Notes: a model not told the origin generated them from the letters alone. DNA of 64,000 bases from Candidatus Hydrogenedentota bacterium (GCA_029556545.1 JAKQEQ010000042.1:144729-208728); one strand, 5' to 3'. Positions 8,254-16,992 are shown, counted from the stretch's first letter. Program-made: numbers and translations.

Positions 8254-8282
8254 ATTCTATCAGGAGTTCCGCATCAATGCAA
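8254..8282 (-). promoter_or_regulatory. Promoter of the 39-residue gene
   Basis: On the minus strand, TTGCAT (8277-8282) and TAGAAT (8254-8259) are 17 bases apart, about 30 bases upstream of the start codon. Confidence 0.65.
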
Positions 8283-8343
8283 AAACATCCTCACGAGCTT
8301 ACGCGCCGCTATGCATACTTCTGTCGAGACGCCCACCTTCATT

Positions 8344-8364
8344 CCCTCTCCCCGAGGGAGAGGG
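8344..8364. repeat. Palindromic CCCTCTCC element, copy 1
   Basis: CCCTCTCC and GGAGAGGG flank a five-base loop. The 21 bases are the exact reverse complement of the copy at 51386-51406, and both lie in intergenic DNA. Confidence 0.7.
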
Positions 8365-8529
8365 TTAGGGTGAGGGTCGGGGAGAGAAGGAGCGTGAGGC
8401 GGAGGGCTGTACATTTATGAACGCCCATCCCGGCCATCGGGCACCCATGCACAAAAATGAACACTACCGACCATCTGCTGATATCGCATAAGTCATTCCA
8501 CGACAGTAACTTGCGTATATATCATCGTC

Positions 8530-8545
8530 TGGCACGACGGTTGCT
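8530..8545 (+). promoter_or_regulatory. Sigma-54 (RpoN) promoter of the REC-histidine kinase gene
   Basis: TGGCAC-GACGG-TTGCT matches the -24/-12 consensus at every position. The GG (8531-8532) and GC (8543-8544) elements are ten bases apart, as sigma-54 requires. Transcription would start near 8556, about 43 bases before the chosen start codon. An enhancer-binding activator would be needed; none is encoded nearby. The rest of 8221-8598 holds the divergent small-gene promoter, one palindromic repeat and no other gene. Confidence 0.8.
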
Positions 8546-8598
8546 TTTCCCTCTCTCGGCCCTCATCAGAAGCCATGGAAGTATCGGAAGGAACCAAG

Positions 8599-9747
8599 AT
8601 GGCCATGCTCGCAGAATCCGCGGCACGCAACTTCGAGGGGGCGCTGAATGGGGAATTTGTCATGGAGGGAGACCGCACGACCATTCTTGTCGTGGACGAC
8701 GAAAACGGTCCGCGGCAAGCCCTGCGTATGCTGCTCAAAGAGGAATACCGCGTATTGACGGCGGACGGGGTGGCCGCCGCCCTTGAAATCCTGGATCGGG
8801 AGTCGGTGGACCTCATCATTACGGATATCCGCATGCCCGATCGGTCCGGGATCGAGTTGCTGCGGCAGACGCGCGCGCGGTTCCCGGAGTGCGAGGTGAT
8901 CATCCTCACGGGCTACGGCCAGCTCGACACGGCGGTGCAGGCCATGGACTGCGGCGCGTTCGCGTACATGGAAAAACCTTTCGACAACAACCTCATGCTG
9001 GCGCGTGTGCGGGCGTGTCTTGCGAGACGGCGGGAACGGATCGAGCATCGCGCGCTCGAGGAACTGGCCTTCCAGGCCAATCGCTTCGAGACGCTTGGCC
9101 GGTTGGTCACGGGGACCATGCACGATCTCGGCACGCCGCTCTCGGTCATCGGCACCCACCTCGAAATGCTCTTGATGGACCCCGTCAAGTCGGATATCGA
9201 GACGCGCCTGAAGACCATGCGGGCACAGGTCGACCACTGCACCGACATCGTGCGCACGGCCATGAATTACCTGCGCCAAGCGCCCAGTAAGCGCGCGCCC
9301 TATTCACTGAATACCGTCGTCACGGCCTGCCTCGACGTCGCCCGTCCCATTCTAAGCAAACAAGGCATTCTGACGGAGCTATCCCTTGACCCGAACCTGC
9401 CCGCGTTGACGGGCGAAGTCGTCCTGGTGCGCCAGGCGGTGCTCAACCTCATCACGAACGCATGCCAGGCACTGCAAGGTTCGCCCACGCCTACGTGGAT
9501 TCGCGTGCGCACTTGGCGCGAATCGGACTCGGTGTATCTGTCAATCGAGGACAACGGACCGGGAATTCCCCAGGAGATTCGGTCCCGAGTGTTTGACGCC
9601 CTCTTCACGACCAAGGCCGAGCGGGGCACGGGCCTCGGGCTAGCCGTGGTCAAACACGTCATGGAGCACCAGGGCGGCGCCGTGACGCTACAAGATTCCG
9701 CGCCCGGCATCGGTGCACGCTTCGTCCTCCAGTTTCCGGTCTCCTGA
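8599..9747 (+). CDS. Receiver-histidine kinase fusion protein
   Basis: A cytoplasmic signal protein of 382 residues with reversed hybrid order. An N-terminal receiver domain (about 28-140; phospho-acceptor Asp76, TGYG and the Lys of MEKPF) is followed by a HisKA domain (His175 in MHDLGTPLSVI) and an ATPase domain (NLITNACQAL, DNGPGIP, GTGLGLAVVK). There is no membrane or input domain, so it probably receives phosphate from another kinase. The start is the ATG at 8599 because GGAAGGAA sits seven bases upstream; the ATG at 8575 lacks a site and the one at 8662 is an alternative. A sigma-54 promoter precedes it and a terminator follows. Confidence 0.9.
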   Translation: MAMLAESAARNFEGALNGEFVMEGDRTTILVVDDENGPRQALRMLLKEEYRVLTADGVAAALEILDRESVDLIITDIRMPDRSGIELLRQTRARFPECEVIILTGYGQLDTAVQAMDCGAFAYMEKPFDNNLMLARVRACLARRRERIEHRALEELAFQANRFETLGRLVTGTMHDLGTPLSVIGTHLEMLLMDPVKSDIETRLKTMRAQVDHCTDIVRTAMNYLRQAPSKRAPYSLNTVVTACLDVARPILSKQGILTELSLDPNLPALTGEVVLVRQAVLNLITNACQALQGSPTPTWIRVRTWRESDSVYLSIEDNGPGIPQEIRSRVFDALFTTKAERGTGLGLAVVKHVMEHQGGAVTLQDSAPGIGARFVLQFPVS

Positions 9748-9795
9748 CAACGTTCCACCAGGCGGCGGTAGCCTTTAGCCGTATCAGGGCAGGCC

Positions 9796-9837
9796 GGGCC
9801 GGCGCGCGAGGGAGAGGGGACTCCGGTGCGCCGGCCC
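9796..9837 (+). terminator. Terminator of the receiver-kinase gene
   Basis: A perfect 10-bp stem (GGGCCGGCGC / GCGCCGGCCC) with a 22-base loop is followed by GTGTCTTTCTTCTT. It lies 48 bases after the stop. Confidence 0.7.
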
Positions 9838-9889
9838 GTGTCTTTCTTCTTATCCGGCGCGATTCCCGGTCATGCGCGCGGCAGCGGCG

Positions 9890-9919
9890 TTGCGCGGTTC
9901 AGCCGCCAATTGCTATAAT
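9890..9919 (+). promoter_or_regulatory. Promoter of yebC-ruvC with an extended -10
   Basis: TTGCGC (9890-9895), an 18-base spacer ending in TGC, and a consensus TATAAT (9914-9919). It lies about 50 bases upstream of yebC. Confidence 0.7.
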
Positions 9920-9977
9920 GCGCGGAAGCTACTGTCATCCATACGTTTAGGAACGTCACGCCAGGAGCACGCACCTC

Positions 9978-10730
9978 ATGTCCGGTCATTCCAAGTGGAG
10001 CACCATCAAGCACAAGAAGGGCGCGCTGGACGCGAAGCGCGGGAAGATCTTCTCGAAACTGGCGAAGGAAATCTCCGTCGCCGCGCGGCTGGGCGGCGGC
10101 GATCCCGGCTTCAATCCGCGATTACGAACCGTGTTGCTCGCGGCGCGCGCCGCGAACATGCCCAGCGACAACATTGATCGCGCCGTCAAGAAGGGCACGG
10201 GCGAACTCGAAGGCACGACGTATGAAGAGGTGCGCTACGAAGCCTACGCCGGCGGAGGCGCGGCGTTGATCATCGACGTGCTCACGGACAACAAGAACCG
10301 CACCGTCGCCGAAATACGGCACATCCTCACGCGCCACAACGGCAGCATGGCCGAGTCAAACGCCGTCGCGTGGAACTTCGAGCAGAAGGGACTGATCAAC
10401 GTAGCGAAGGAAGGGCTGGATGAAGAGGCCATCTTCGAGAAGGCCATCGAGGCGGGCGCAGAAGACGTGGACACGGAAGGCGACCAGTACGAACTGACCA
10501 CCGCCCCGGGCGACCTCCACGCTGTGGTGACCGCGCTCGGCAAACTCGGCGTCGAAGTGGCCGAGGCGAAATTGACCATGCTCCCGAAGACCACCGTCAC
10601 CCTGGACACCAAGGCGGCCACCACGGTGCTGCGGCTCATGGAGGCCGTCGAGGACCACGACGACGTCCAGAACGTCTACTCGAACATCGACATCACGGAT
10701 GAGGCCATGGCCGCCGTCATGGCGGAGTAG
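9978..10730 (+). CDS. yebC: YebC/PmpR family protein (TACO1-like)
   Basis: This 250-residue member of the YebC family is unmistakable from its start (MSGHSKWSTIKHKKGALDAKRGK) and the block YEAYAGGGAALIIDVLTDNKNRT. Family members are reported as transcription regulators and, more recently, as factors that help ribosomes through difficult sequences. CAGGAG lies about 11 bases before the ATG. The stop is immediately followed by the ruvC ATG (TAGATG), a classical yebC-ruvC pairing that usually continues into ruvA and ruvB; here those are 4 kb away on the other strand. Confidence 0.96.
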   Translation: MSGHSKWSTIKHKKGALDAKRGKIFSKLAKEISVAARLGGGDPGFNPRLRTVLLAARAANMPSDNIDRAVKKGTGELEGTTYEEVRYEAYAGGGAALIIDVLTDNKNRTVAEIRHILTRHNGSMAESNAVAWNFEQKGLINVAKEGLDEEAIFEKAIEAGAEDVDTEGDQYELTTAPGDLHAVVTALGKLGVEVAEAKLTMLPKTTVTLDTKAATTVLRLMEAVEDHDDVQNVYSNIDITDEAMAAVMAE

Positions 10731-11222
10731 ATGCGCGCGCTCGGCTTCGATCCCGGCACGGCGACCACGGGCTACGGCGTCGTGGACGGAGACGCCAGCC
10801 GCCTGCGGCACGTGGCGCACGGGATAATCGCCACCCCCGCCGACGAACATTTCGCCCTGCGCCTGAAACGCATTCACGACGAAGCCCGCGAACTCATACG
10901 CGTTCATCGCCCAAATGTCGTCGTGGTCGAGCGCATCTATTTCAAGCAGAACGTGACCACGGGCATCGCGGTGGCGCAGGCGCGCGGCGTGCTCGCCCTG
11001 GCCGCCGTCGAGGCCGGATTGCCCGTCGCCGAATACAGCCCCACCGAGGTCAAGACCGCCATCGTCGGCTATGGCCGCGCGGAAAAGCGGCAGGTCCAGG
11101 AAATGATCAAGATACTGCTCAACCTCGACGCGCCGCCGAAGCCGGACGACGCCGCGGACGCGCTCGGCCTCGCCATCTGCCAGGTACAGGCCGGCGCGCT
11201 GCAATCCCGCCTGCGCGAGTAG
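10731..11222 (+). CDS. ruvC: Holliday junction endonuclease RuvC
   Basis: RuvC cuts Holliday junctions at the end of recombinational repair. The 163-residue protein shows the RNase-H-fold acidic residues: Asp7 (GFDPGTATTGYG), the Glu of VVVVERIYFKQN and the C-terminal pair in PDDAADALGLAI. Length is normal. It begins directly at the yebC stop, so translation is coupled. A stem-loop with one mismatch follows the stop before the convergent sugar isomerase gene. The partners ruvA and ruvB are in a separate operon in this window. Confidence 0.96.
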   Translation: MRALGFDPGTATTGYGVVDGDASRLRHVAHGIIATPADEHFALRLKRIHDEARELIRVHRPNVVVVERIYFKQNVTTGIAVAQARGVLALAAVEAGLPVAEYSPTEVKTAIVGYGRAEKRQVQEMIKILLNLDAPPKPDDAADALGLAICQVQAGALQSRLRE

Positions 11223-11228
11223 CAAGAA

Positions 11229-11254
11229 GGGGCCCGACCGCAGGGCCGGACCCC
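11229..11254. terminator. Possible terminator between ruvC and the convergent isomerase gene
   Basis: GGGGCCCG pairs with CGGACCCC (one mismatch) around a ten-base loop. There is no strong U tract, so it is a weak candidate. Confidence 0.35.
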
Positions 11255-11277
11255 TCCGAATCACACGAAGAAACCGC

Positions 11278-12243
11278 TTACGCCCACGTCATCGCACTGG
11301 GCTTCTCGAAGATCATCGTCTGCTTGAGGAACGCGACGGCCTTGGTCAGGCCCTCCCAACTCGACATCAGGCTGTCTTCGTGCTCGATGCTGATGGCGCC
11401 GTCGTAACCGACAAGACGCAGCGTCGAGAAGAAGTCCTTCCACCACTCGAGGCTGTGGCCGTAACCGACGGTCCGGAATATCCAGGACCGGTTCGCCTCA
11501 TCGCCGTAGTGCTTGGTGTCGAGGACGCCGTTGCGCGAAGCGTTCACCGGGTCGACGCGCGAGTCCTTCGCGTGCACGTGGAAGATGGCCTTGCCGCCGA
11601 TCAGTTTCACCGCCTCGCACGGGTCCATCCCCTGCCAGAACAGGTGGCTCGGGTCGAAATTCGCGCCGAGGTTGCTCCCGCACTCCTTGCGCAGCTTGAG
11701 CAGCGTCTCGGGGTTGTACACAACGAAGCCGGGGTGCATCTCGAAGGCCACGTTGACGCCGTGGTCCTTGGCGAACTTCGCCTGCTTCTTCCAGTACGGA
11801 ATCACCTTCTTCGCCCACTGCCACTCGAGCACCTCGAGGTAATCCGGCGGCCACGCGCACGTCACCCAGTTCGGCTTCGTCGCCTTGTCGCTTTCCCCGG
11901 GGCAGCCCGAAAAATCGATGACCGTCTTCACGCCCATCATCTCCGCGAGCCGGACCGTCTTCGTCTGCACTTCCTGGCTGCGTTTCGCGAAGGCCGCGTC
12001 GGGATGCAGGCAATTGCCGTGGCAGCTCAGCGCGCTGATCGTGAGACCCTCGCCCTTGAGCAACGCCAGCAAGGCGTCGCGTTTCGACTTCGACGCGAGC
12101 AGTTCCTCCAGCGGCGCGTGCGCGTCGCCGGGATAGTTGCCCGTGCCCAGTTCGACGCAATCCAGCCCGAGCGGCCGGACCAGTTCGAGCACGTCCTTGA
12201 GCGGCTTCTGGCTGAACATGACGGTAAGCAAACCCAGTTTCAT
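11278..12243 (-). CDS. Sugar phosphate isomerase/epimerase (xylose isomerase-like TIM barrel)
   Basis: The 321-residue protein has the AP-endonuclease-2/xylose-isomerase-like barrel. Likely metal ligands are seen in order: Glu in FEMHPG, Asp/His in NFDPSH, His in FHVHAKD and Glu in SIEHED. Such enzymes isomerise or epimerise sugars or inositols; the exact substrate cannot be read from sequence. The ATG at 12243 has AAGGAG upstream. It follows the Gfo/Idh oxidoreductase gene after 51 bases on the same strand. The pair recurs in many PVC-type genomes and probably forms one catabolic unit. Confidence 0.88.
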   Translation of the reverse strand: MKLGLLTVMFSQKPLKDVLELVRPLGLDCVELGTGNYPGDAHAPLEELLASKSKRDALLALLKGEGLTISALSCHGNCLHPDAAFAKRSQEVQTKTVRLAEMMGVKTVIDFSGCPGESDKATKPNWVTCAWPPDYLEVLEWQWAKKVIPYWKKQAKFAKDHGVNVAFEMHPGFVVYNPETLLKLRKECGSNLGANFDPSHLFWQGMDPCEAVKLIGGKAIFHVHAKDSRVDPVNASRNGVLDTKHYGDEANRSWIFRTVGYGHSLEWWKDFFSTLRLVGYDGAISIEHEDSLMSSWEGLTKAVAFLKQTMIFEKPSAMTWA

Positions 12244-12294
12244 GGTCCATTCTCCTTCTTCACGGCGCGTTGACTGGCATGCGCCGCTCCCGCG

Positions 12295-13461
12295 TTACTG
12301 CACCTTGACCCATTTCCTGTTCTTGGCGGCCCGCTCGACCGCGTCGAGCACCTTCTGGCACGCCACGGCGTCCGCGAAGGTCGGGAAATTGCCCTTCGCC
12401 TTATTCAGGCCGCAGAGAAACTCGTACAACTCATGGACGAACAGGTGTTCGTAGCCGATGATGTGGCCCGGCGGCCACCACGCATGCACGTAGGGATGGC
12501 CCATATCGCAGGCCTGCACCTTGCGGAAGCCCTGGAGCGTCGCCGGGTCCCCGCGGTCGAAATAGTGGAACACGTCCATCTCTTCCTGGTTCCACAACAC
12601 CGCGCCCTTGCTCCCGTAGATTTCGATGGCATTGTAATTGCGCCGGCCCGGCGCGAAGCGGGTCGCCTCGAACGTGGCCAGCGTGTTCGCGCCCTTGATC
12701 CGCCCGAGGAAGACGGCCGCGTCGTCCACGTCGACCGTGTCGTAGCGCTTCTTCTTCTGGCTGCCCTTCGCGCCCCACGCGCCCGTATCGCTGTCGGGCA
12801 CGACGCGCTGCTTGATGAACGTCTCCATCGCCGCGGCGACCTCGCTCACCTCGCCGACCAGGAAGTGGCACAGGTCGGTAATGTGCGCGCCGATGTCGCC
12901 CAGCGCGCCCGAACCCGTGCTCGCCTTCTTGAGCCGCCACACCATCGGAAAATCCGGGTCCACGATCCAGTCCTGCTGGTACGCGGCGCGGAAATGGAAG
13001 ATGTCGCCGAGCTGCTTCCGATCCATCATGCCCTTGATGGTCTGCACCGCGGGCGCGAAGCGATACGAGAAGCCGCACATATGCTTGACCCGCCCCTTCT
13101 GCGCGGCGGCGAGCATGTCCTTCGCCTCCTTCAGCGTGTTCGCGAGCGGCTTCTCGCAAACAATCGCCTTGCCGGCCTTGGCCGCCGCGACCGCGATCTG
13201 CGGGTGCAGGAAGTTCGGCGTACAGATATCGATGATATCGATGTCCGCCCGGTTCACGACCTCCTGCCAGTCCGTCGAGGCCTCCTGCCAGCCGTAACGC
13301 GCCGCGTTCTTCAGCACGTTCGGGTCCTTGTCACACATGACCTTCATGACCGGCTTGACGGGCGGGTCGAAGAACATGCCGACCTGACGCCAGCCGTTGC
13401 TGTGCGCCTTGCCCATGAACGAACCGCCGATCATTGCCACATTCACCGTTTTCTTCGCCAT
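12295..13461 (-). CDS. Gfo/Idh/MocA family oxidoreductase
   Basis: This cytoplasmic NAD(P)-dependent dehydrogenase has 388 residues. The Rossmann segment at the N-terminus reads NVAMIGGSFMGKAHSNGW, EKPLANTLKEA supplies the conserved EKP motif, and GDIGAHITDLCHF is the substrate-side block. Members oxidise or epimerise sugars, inositols or glycosides. No signal peptide is present, unlike the second family member at 58.8 kb. The ATG has GGAGGGAG upstream, and a strong TTGGCA-N17-TATAAT promoter precedes it. It is first in a two-gene unit with the sugar isomerase, which suggests joint work on one sugar substrate. Confidence 0.9.
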   Translation of the reverse strand: MAKKTVNVAMIGGSFMGKAHSNGWRQVGMFFDPPVKPVMKVMCDKDPNVLKNAARYGWQEASTDWQEVVNRADIDIIDICTPNFLHPQIAVAAAKAGKAIVCEKPLANTLKEAKDMLAAAQKGRVKHMCGFSYRFAPAVQTIKGMMDRKQLGDIFHFRAAYQQDWIVDPDFPMVWRLKKASTGSGALGDIGAHITDLCHFLVGEVSEVAAAMETFIKQRVVPDSDTGAWGAKGSQKKKRYDTVDVDDAAVFLGRIKGANTLATFEATRFAPGRRNYNAIEIYGSKGAVLWNQEEMDVFHYFDRGDPATLQGFRKVQACDMGHPYVHAWWPPGHIIGYEHLFVHELYEFLCGLNKAKGNFPTFADAVACQKVLDAVERAAKNRKWVKVQ

Positions 13462-13507
13462 GGCTCTCCCTCCTTAACAACGAAAAGGGTTGAAAAACTT
13501 GAACGCT

Positions 13508-13536
13508 ATTATAGGGCGCGCGCGCGGCCATGCCAA
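13508..13536 (-). promoter_or_regulatory. Promoter of the oxidoreductase-isomerase pair
   Basis: On the minus strand, TTGGCA (13531-13536) and consensus TATAAT (13508-13513) are separated by 17 bases, about 50 bases before the start codon. Confidence 0.75.
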
Positions 13537-13583
13537 GTGCGGCGAAGAACCGCCGGCGGCGGACCGTGCACCCGCGCCGCGAC

Positions 13584-14723
13584 TCAGCCCCGGTTCTCCT
13601 CCAGTTCCTGGTCGACCTTCCCCGCAAGCCACCGGTTGAACGCCACCACCAGCACGATCAGCGGCGCCCACACGTACACGTTCGCCCACGCGAGGAATCC
13701 CACCCGCAGGACCTCCGGTCCCAGCGTTCGAGACTCGGAAAGCAGCATGGTGGCGAGCCCGGCGACGTAGAACACGATCAGCATCAAGGCGAACTGCGCC
13801 GCCAGCTTCGCCTCGACATAGGACCGATAGCCACGCAGCCACATGACCCCCGCCACGAACAACAGCGCCATCGTAACCACACCGTAGATGATCCAGTCCT
13901 CGGGCGGGACCGCGCTCCCGTTCGAGCGCGCCCATAGCCAAAGCCACGCCAAGTGCGCCAGGAAGAAGACGCCCAGGCCGGCGACCGCCCACGTGATCCG
14001 CTTGACCGTCCACGACGGCTGCGATTCACCCGAGGCGGCCATCGTATCGCGGTGCGCGCGCGCCAGGCGCAGCCGGTGAATCGGCCCGAGCAGCGACGCC
14101 TGCTGCACGCTCCAGATGATGAGCAGGCTGCCGAGCCCCGTGGCCAGGAGCCGCGCCGTCTCAAGGGACGCGCCCCCGGGGAGCCCCAGCGGCGCCGGCG
14201 CGAACAGCAGCGCGAGACTCAGCACAAACATGCACACCGCGTTGATCCCGAAGAAGGCGTCGCGCGCCCACCACACGCCCGCCGTGCCGAGCAGCACGAG
14301 GCCCAGTCCCCATGGCCAGAAGAAATACCGCGGAAACAGCAGCAGCGCCGTGCCCAGGAGCACCAGCGCCACGCCATAGCGGCGTATTTCGCGCTCCTGT
14401 TCCACGCGCGGCTTCCGCGGCAGCCAGTCCAGCAATTGTTCAAGTTCGAGGAGCGGACACTTGAACGTGTGCGCCTTCAACCCCTCGACCACGACGAACG
14501 AGACCGTCCGTCCGTGAATAATGTCGTAACTGAAACGGATGTGCCGCGCAGCCTCGTCCCGCGGCAGCATCATCACCAGCCGCTCGTCGGGCGAGATCAA
14601 GGACATCACGTCGGCCTCCAGCGAGACCGTAAAAGCGTCCTTCGCATCCCCGTGAACGGGATGCAGGACCAGCGCCGCCAGCGGGGCCTCGGCCTCCGCG
14701 ACACTCATGGCCGCTTCGCTCAT
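13584..14723 (-). CDS. Multi-pass membrane protein with soluble N-terminal domain
   Basis: The 379-residue protein has a soluble N-terminal region (about 1-115). Hydrophobic segments follow, about eight by eye, beginning YGVALVLLGTALLLFP and ending NVYVWAPLIVLVVAFNRWLA, with a short acidic tail. I do not recognise the family. The start is the ATG at 14723 with AGGGAAG upstream; the frame is open to 14762 but without a ribosome site. It is a lone gene, divergent from the alkyltransferase-like gene. Its plan, a soluble head plus a membrane bundle, resembles the unknown membrane protein at 62.3 kb, but no sequence similarity is evident. Confidence 0.7.
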   Translation of the reverse strand: MSEAAMSVAEAEAPLAALVLHPVHGDAKDAFTVSLEADVMSLISPDERLVMMLPRDEAARHIRFSYDIIHGRTVSFVVVEGLKAHTFKCPLLELEQLLDWLPRKPRVEQEREIRRYGVALVLLGTALLLFPRYFFWPWGLGLVLLGTAGVWWARDAFFGINAVCMFVLSLALLFAPAPLGLPGGASLETARLLATGLGSLLIIWSVQQASLLGPIHRLRLARAHRDTMAASGESQPSWTVKRITWAVAGLGVFFLAHLAWLWLWARSNGSAVPPEDWIIYGVVTMALLFVAGVMWLRGYRSYVEAKLAAQFALMLIVFYVAGLATMLLSESRTLGPEVLRVGFLAWANVYVWAPLIVLVVAFNRWLAGKVDQELEENRG

Positions 14724-14787
14724 CTTCCCTGTCCCTCGCGTGCGCGAGCCCCCATGCCGCACATATTCGCGGCGCCCATACTAGCAC

Positions 14788-15162
14788 ATGCTACACTGGG
14801 GCGTGTCAAACTTTTACGAAGCCGTCTACCGCGTCGTCCGCGAGATTCCGCCGGGCCGCGTCATGACCTACGGCCAGATCGCGACCCTCCTCGGCTGTCC
14901 CCGCGCCGCCCGCGCCGTGGGCTACGCCATGCGCGCCAGCGGCCCCCGCAACGACGTGCCGTGGCACCGCGTGATCAACGGCCGCGGCGCAATCAGCGCC
15001 CGCGGCGAGGTCGAACGTCCCATCCTCCAGCGCCTGCTCCTCGAAGCCGAGGGCGTCCGCTTCGACGCGACCGAAACCTGCGACCTCGCCCGCTGCCGCT
15101 GGGAACCGCCCAACCCGGACGACTACCTCTTCCTGCCCGACCGCGACTGGCCCTTCGCGTAA
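14788..15162 (+). CDS. Alkyltransferase-like (ATL) protein, MGMT family
   Basis: This short (124-residue) MGMT/Ogt-like DNA-binding domain has the helix segment PPGRVMTYGQIATLLGCPRAARAVG. The active-site motif PCHRVI is changed to PWHRVI (Trp59), the signature of ATL proteins. ATLs bind O6-alkylguanine and hand it to nucleotide-excision repair instead of removing the alkyl group. The frame opens at ATG 14788, but TGCTACACT just inside it looks like an extended -10 box. The alternative GTG at 14803 would then sit at the transcription start. The product probably starts at one of these two codons. Confidence 0.85.
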   Translation: MLHWGVSNFYEAVYRVVREIPPGRVMTYGQIATLLGCPRAARAVGYAMRASGPRNDVPWHRVINGRGAISARGEVERPILQRLLLEAEGVRFDATETCDLARCRWEPPNPDDYLFLPDRDWPFA

Positions 15163-15360
15163 CCGCACCCTGCCACGGCTGCGCCGTTACCCGAGGCAAT
15201 CATTCCTCGTGGCCTTCTTGTTCGGCGCAGACACTCTTCGACCAACAAGCCGCGCCTTTTCCGTGCACGACCATTGCGCACACCCGGACTTCCCTGAATT
15301 CCCGGTTTCGCGGGAATCCAGATCGCTCGAGGCGTCGGCCCAACCGAAGCGGAAAGCGCC
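15163..15360. other. Convergent intergenic region between the ATL gene and ruvB
   Basis: It holds one hairpin (ATTCCCG at 15298-15304 with CGGGAAT at 15311-15317, a six-base loop) that could end either transcript. No gene is seen. Confidence 0.4.
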
Positions 15361-16383
15361 TCAGAACAGCTCGGGCGGTCCGGCGGGGGGCAGTTCGATG
15401 CCGAAGTGGCGGTAGGCGAGAGGGGTTGCGACGCGGCCCTGCGGGGTGCGCTTGAGGAAGCCGATCTGGATGAGGTACGGCTCGTGGACTTCTTCGAGGG
15501 TCTGGCGCTCTTCGCCGACGGCCACCGCGAGCGAGGATACGCCCACGGGCCCGCCGCTGAATTTGTCGATGACGGCCCGGATGATGGCGCGGTCCATGTC
15601 GTCGAGGCCGAGCGCGTCGATGCGCAGCATCTCGAGCGCGGCGTCGGCGGTCTCGCGCGTCACGACGCCGTCGCCCTTGACCTGCGCGTAGTCGCGCACG
15701 CGGCGCAGGAGGCGGTTGGCGATGCGGGCGGTGCCGCGGGATCGCGTGGCGACCTCGAGGGCGCCGTCGTCGTCGACCTCGACCTTGAGGATGCGCGCGG
15801 CGCGGATGACGATATACCGGAGTTCGGCGGGGGTGTAAAACTCGAAGCGGCAGGTGTCGCCGAAACGCGCGCGCAGCGGCGGCGTAAGCAGGCCCGCGCG
15901 GGTGGTCGCGCCGATCAACGTGAAGGGCTTGAGGCCGATCTTCATCGAGCGGGCCGTCGGCCCCTTGCCAAGCATGATATCGACCTCGAAATCCTCCATG
16001 GCGGAATAGAGGGTCTCCTCGACGGCATTGTTGAGCCGGTGGATTTCGTCGATGAAGAACACGTCGAATTCTTCGAGACTGGTCAAGATGGCGGACAAGT
16101 CGGCCTGGCGCTCGATAACGGGGCCGGTCGACTGCCGGATGTTGACGCCCATCTCGTTCGCGATGATCCGGGCGAGGGTCGTCTTGCCGAGTCCCGGCGG
16201 ACCGCTCAGGAGCAGGTGGTCGAGCGGTTCACCGCGTTGCCTGGCCGCCGCGATGGCGATCCGCAGCTTATCCTTGATCGGGTCCTGGCCGGGAAAATCC
16301 TCGAGACGTTGCGGGCGTATCTGCTCGTCGAACACCCGGTCGTCGTCGACCGGCCGCGGGCTGACGATTTCGCGCTCGGCCAT
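15361..16383 (-). CDS. ruvB: Holliday junction branch migration ATPase RuvB
   Basis: RuvB is the hexameric motor that drives branch migration together with RuvA. The 340-residue protein has Walker [10 protein letters not shown] (61-69), Walker B in [10 protein letters not shown], sensor 1 in LIGATTRAG, the arginine-finger region in PLRARFG and the C-terminal winged helix ([28 protein letters not shown]...TPLAYRHFG). Length is typical. It starts three bases after the ruvA stop and is the last gene of the smg-ruvA-ruvB unit. Confidence 0.97.
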   Translation of the reverse strand: MAEREIVSPRPVDDDRVFDEQIRPQRLEDFPGQDPIKDKLRIAIAAARQRGEPLDHLLLSGPPGLGKTTLARIIANEMGVNIRQSTGPVIERQADLSAILTSLEEFDVFFIDEIHRLNNAVEETLYSAMEDFEVDIMLGKGPTARSMKIGLKPFTLIGATTRAGLLTPPLRARFGDTCRFEFYTPAELRYIVIRAARILKVEVDDDGALEVATRSRGTARIANRLLRRVRDYAQVKGDGVVTRETADAALEMLRIDALGLDDMDRAIIRAVIDKFSGGPVGVSSLAVAVGEERQTLEEVHEPYLIQIGFLKRTPQGRVATPLAYRHFGIELPPAGPPELF

Positions 16384-16386
16384 GGG

Positions 16387-16992
16387 TCACGCCCTCGCCA
16401 TCGAGCGCAGCGCCGCGCGCACCAGTTCCTCGGGCGGCGCCTCGACGCCCAGTAGCTTGCGCGCGTGGGCCGCGGCCTTCTTCGCCTCCGTGGGCGTGCA
16501 ACCGAGCGAGATTAGCGCCTCGTACACGTCGTCGCCTTCGCCCGGCTCGGTTTCGGCGGCGGTTTCGCCGAGAATGGCGCTCAGTTCCGTGTCCTGGCCG
16601 AGTTTCGTCTTCATTTCGAGCAGGATGCGCTGGGCGAGCTTCTTGCCGACGCCGGGGACCTTGGTGAAGGCTTTCACGTCGTTCTCGAGGAGGGCGCGCC
16701 CGAACTCCGCCGGGGAAAGAAAGGACACCACCGCCAGGGCGACACGCGGGCCGACGCCGCTGATTTCGAGCAGGGTCGTGAAGAGGGAGCGCTCCTCCTC
16801 CTTGAGAAAGCCGTAAATCTGGAAGGCGTCCTCCCGGATATGGCAGTAGGTGAGCAGCTTCACTTCCTGGTGCTGCGCCAATTTGCGGTGGACGGTGTCG
16901 GGCACGAGGACGGCGTAGCCGACGCCGCCCACGTCGAGGGCGATGTAGTCAACCGCTTTGTGCTCGACCGTACCCCGGAGAAAGGCAAACAT
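16387..16992 (-). CDS. ruvA: Holliday junction DNA-binding protein RuvA
   Basis: RuvA is the tetrameric junction-binding partner of RuvB. From the ATG at 16992 the protein has 201 residues: the OB fold (MFAFLRGTVEHKAVDYIALDV), two helix-hairpin-helix motifs (LLEISGVGPRVAL and FTKVPGVGKKLAQRI) and the C-terminal RuvB-binding domain (YEALISLGCTPTEAKKA). The frame stays open far upstream to 17568, but that part is the complement of smg and is not part of the protein. ruvB follows after three bases. Confidence 0.96.
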   Translation of the reverse strand: MFAFLRGTVEHKAVDYIALDVGGVGYAVLVPDTVHRKLAQHQEVKLLTYCHIREDAFQIYGFLKEEERSLFTTLLEISGVGPRVALAVVSFLSPAEFGRALLENDVKAFTKVPGVGKKLAQRILLEMKTKLGQDTELSAILGETAAETEPGEGDDVYEALISLGCTPTEAKKAAAHARKLLGVEAPPEELVRAALRSMARA

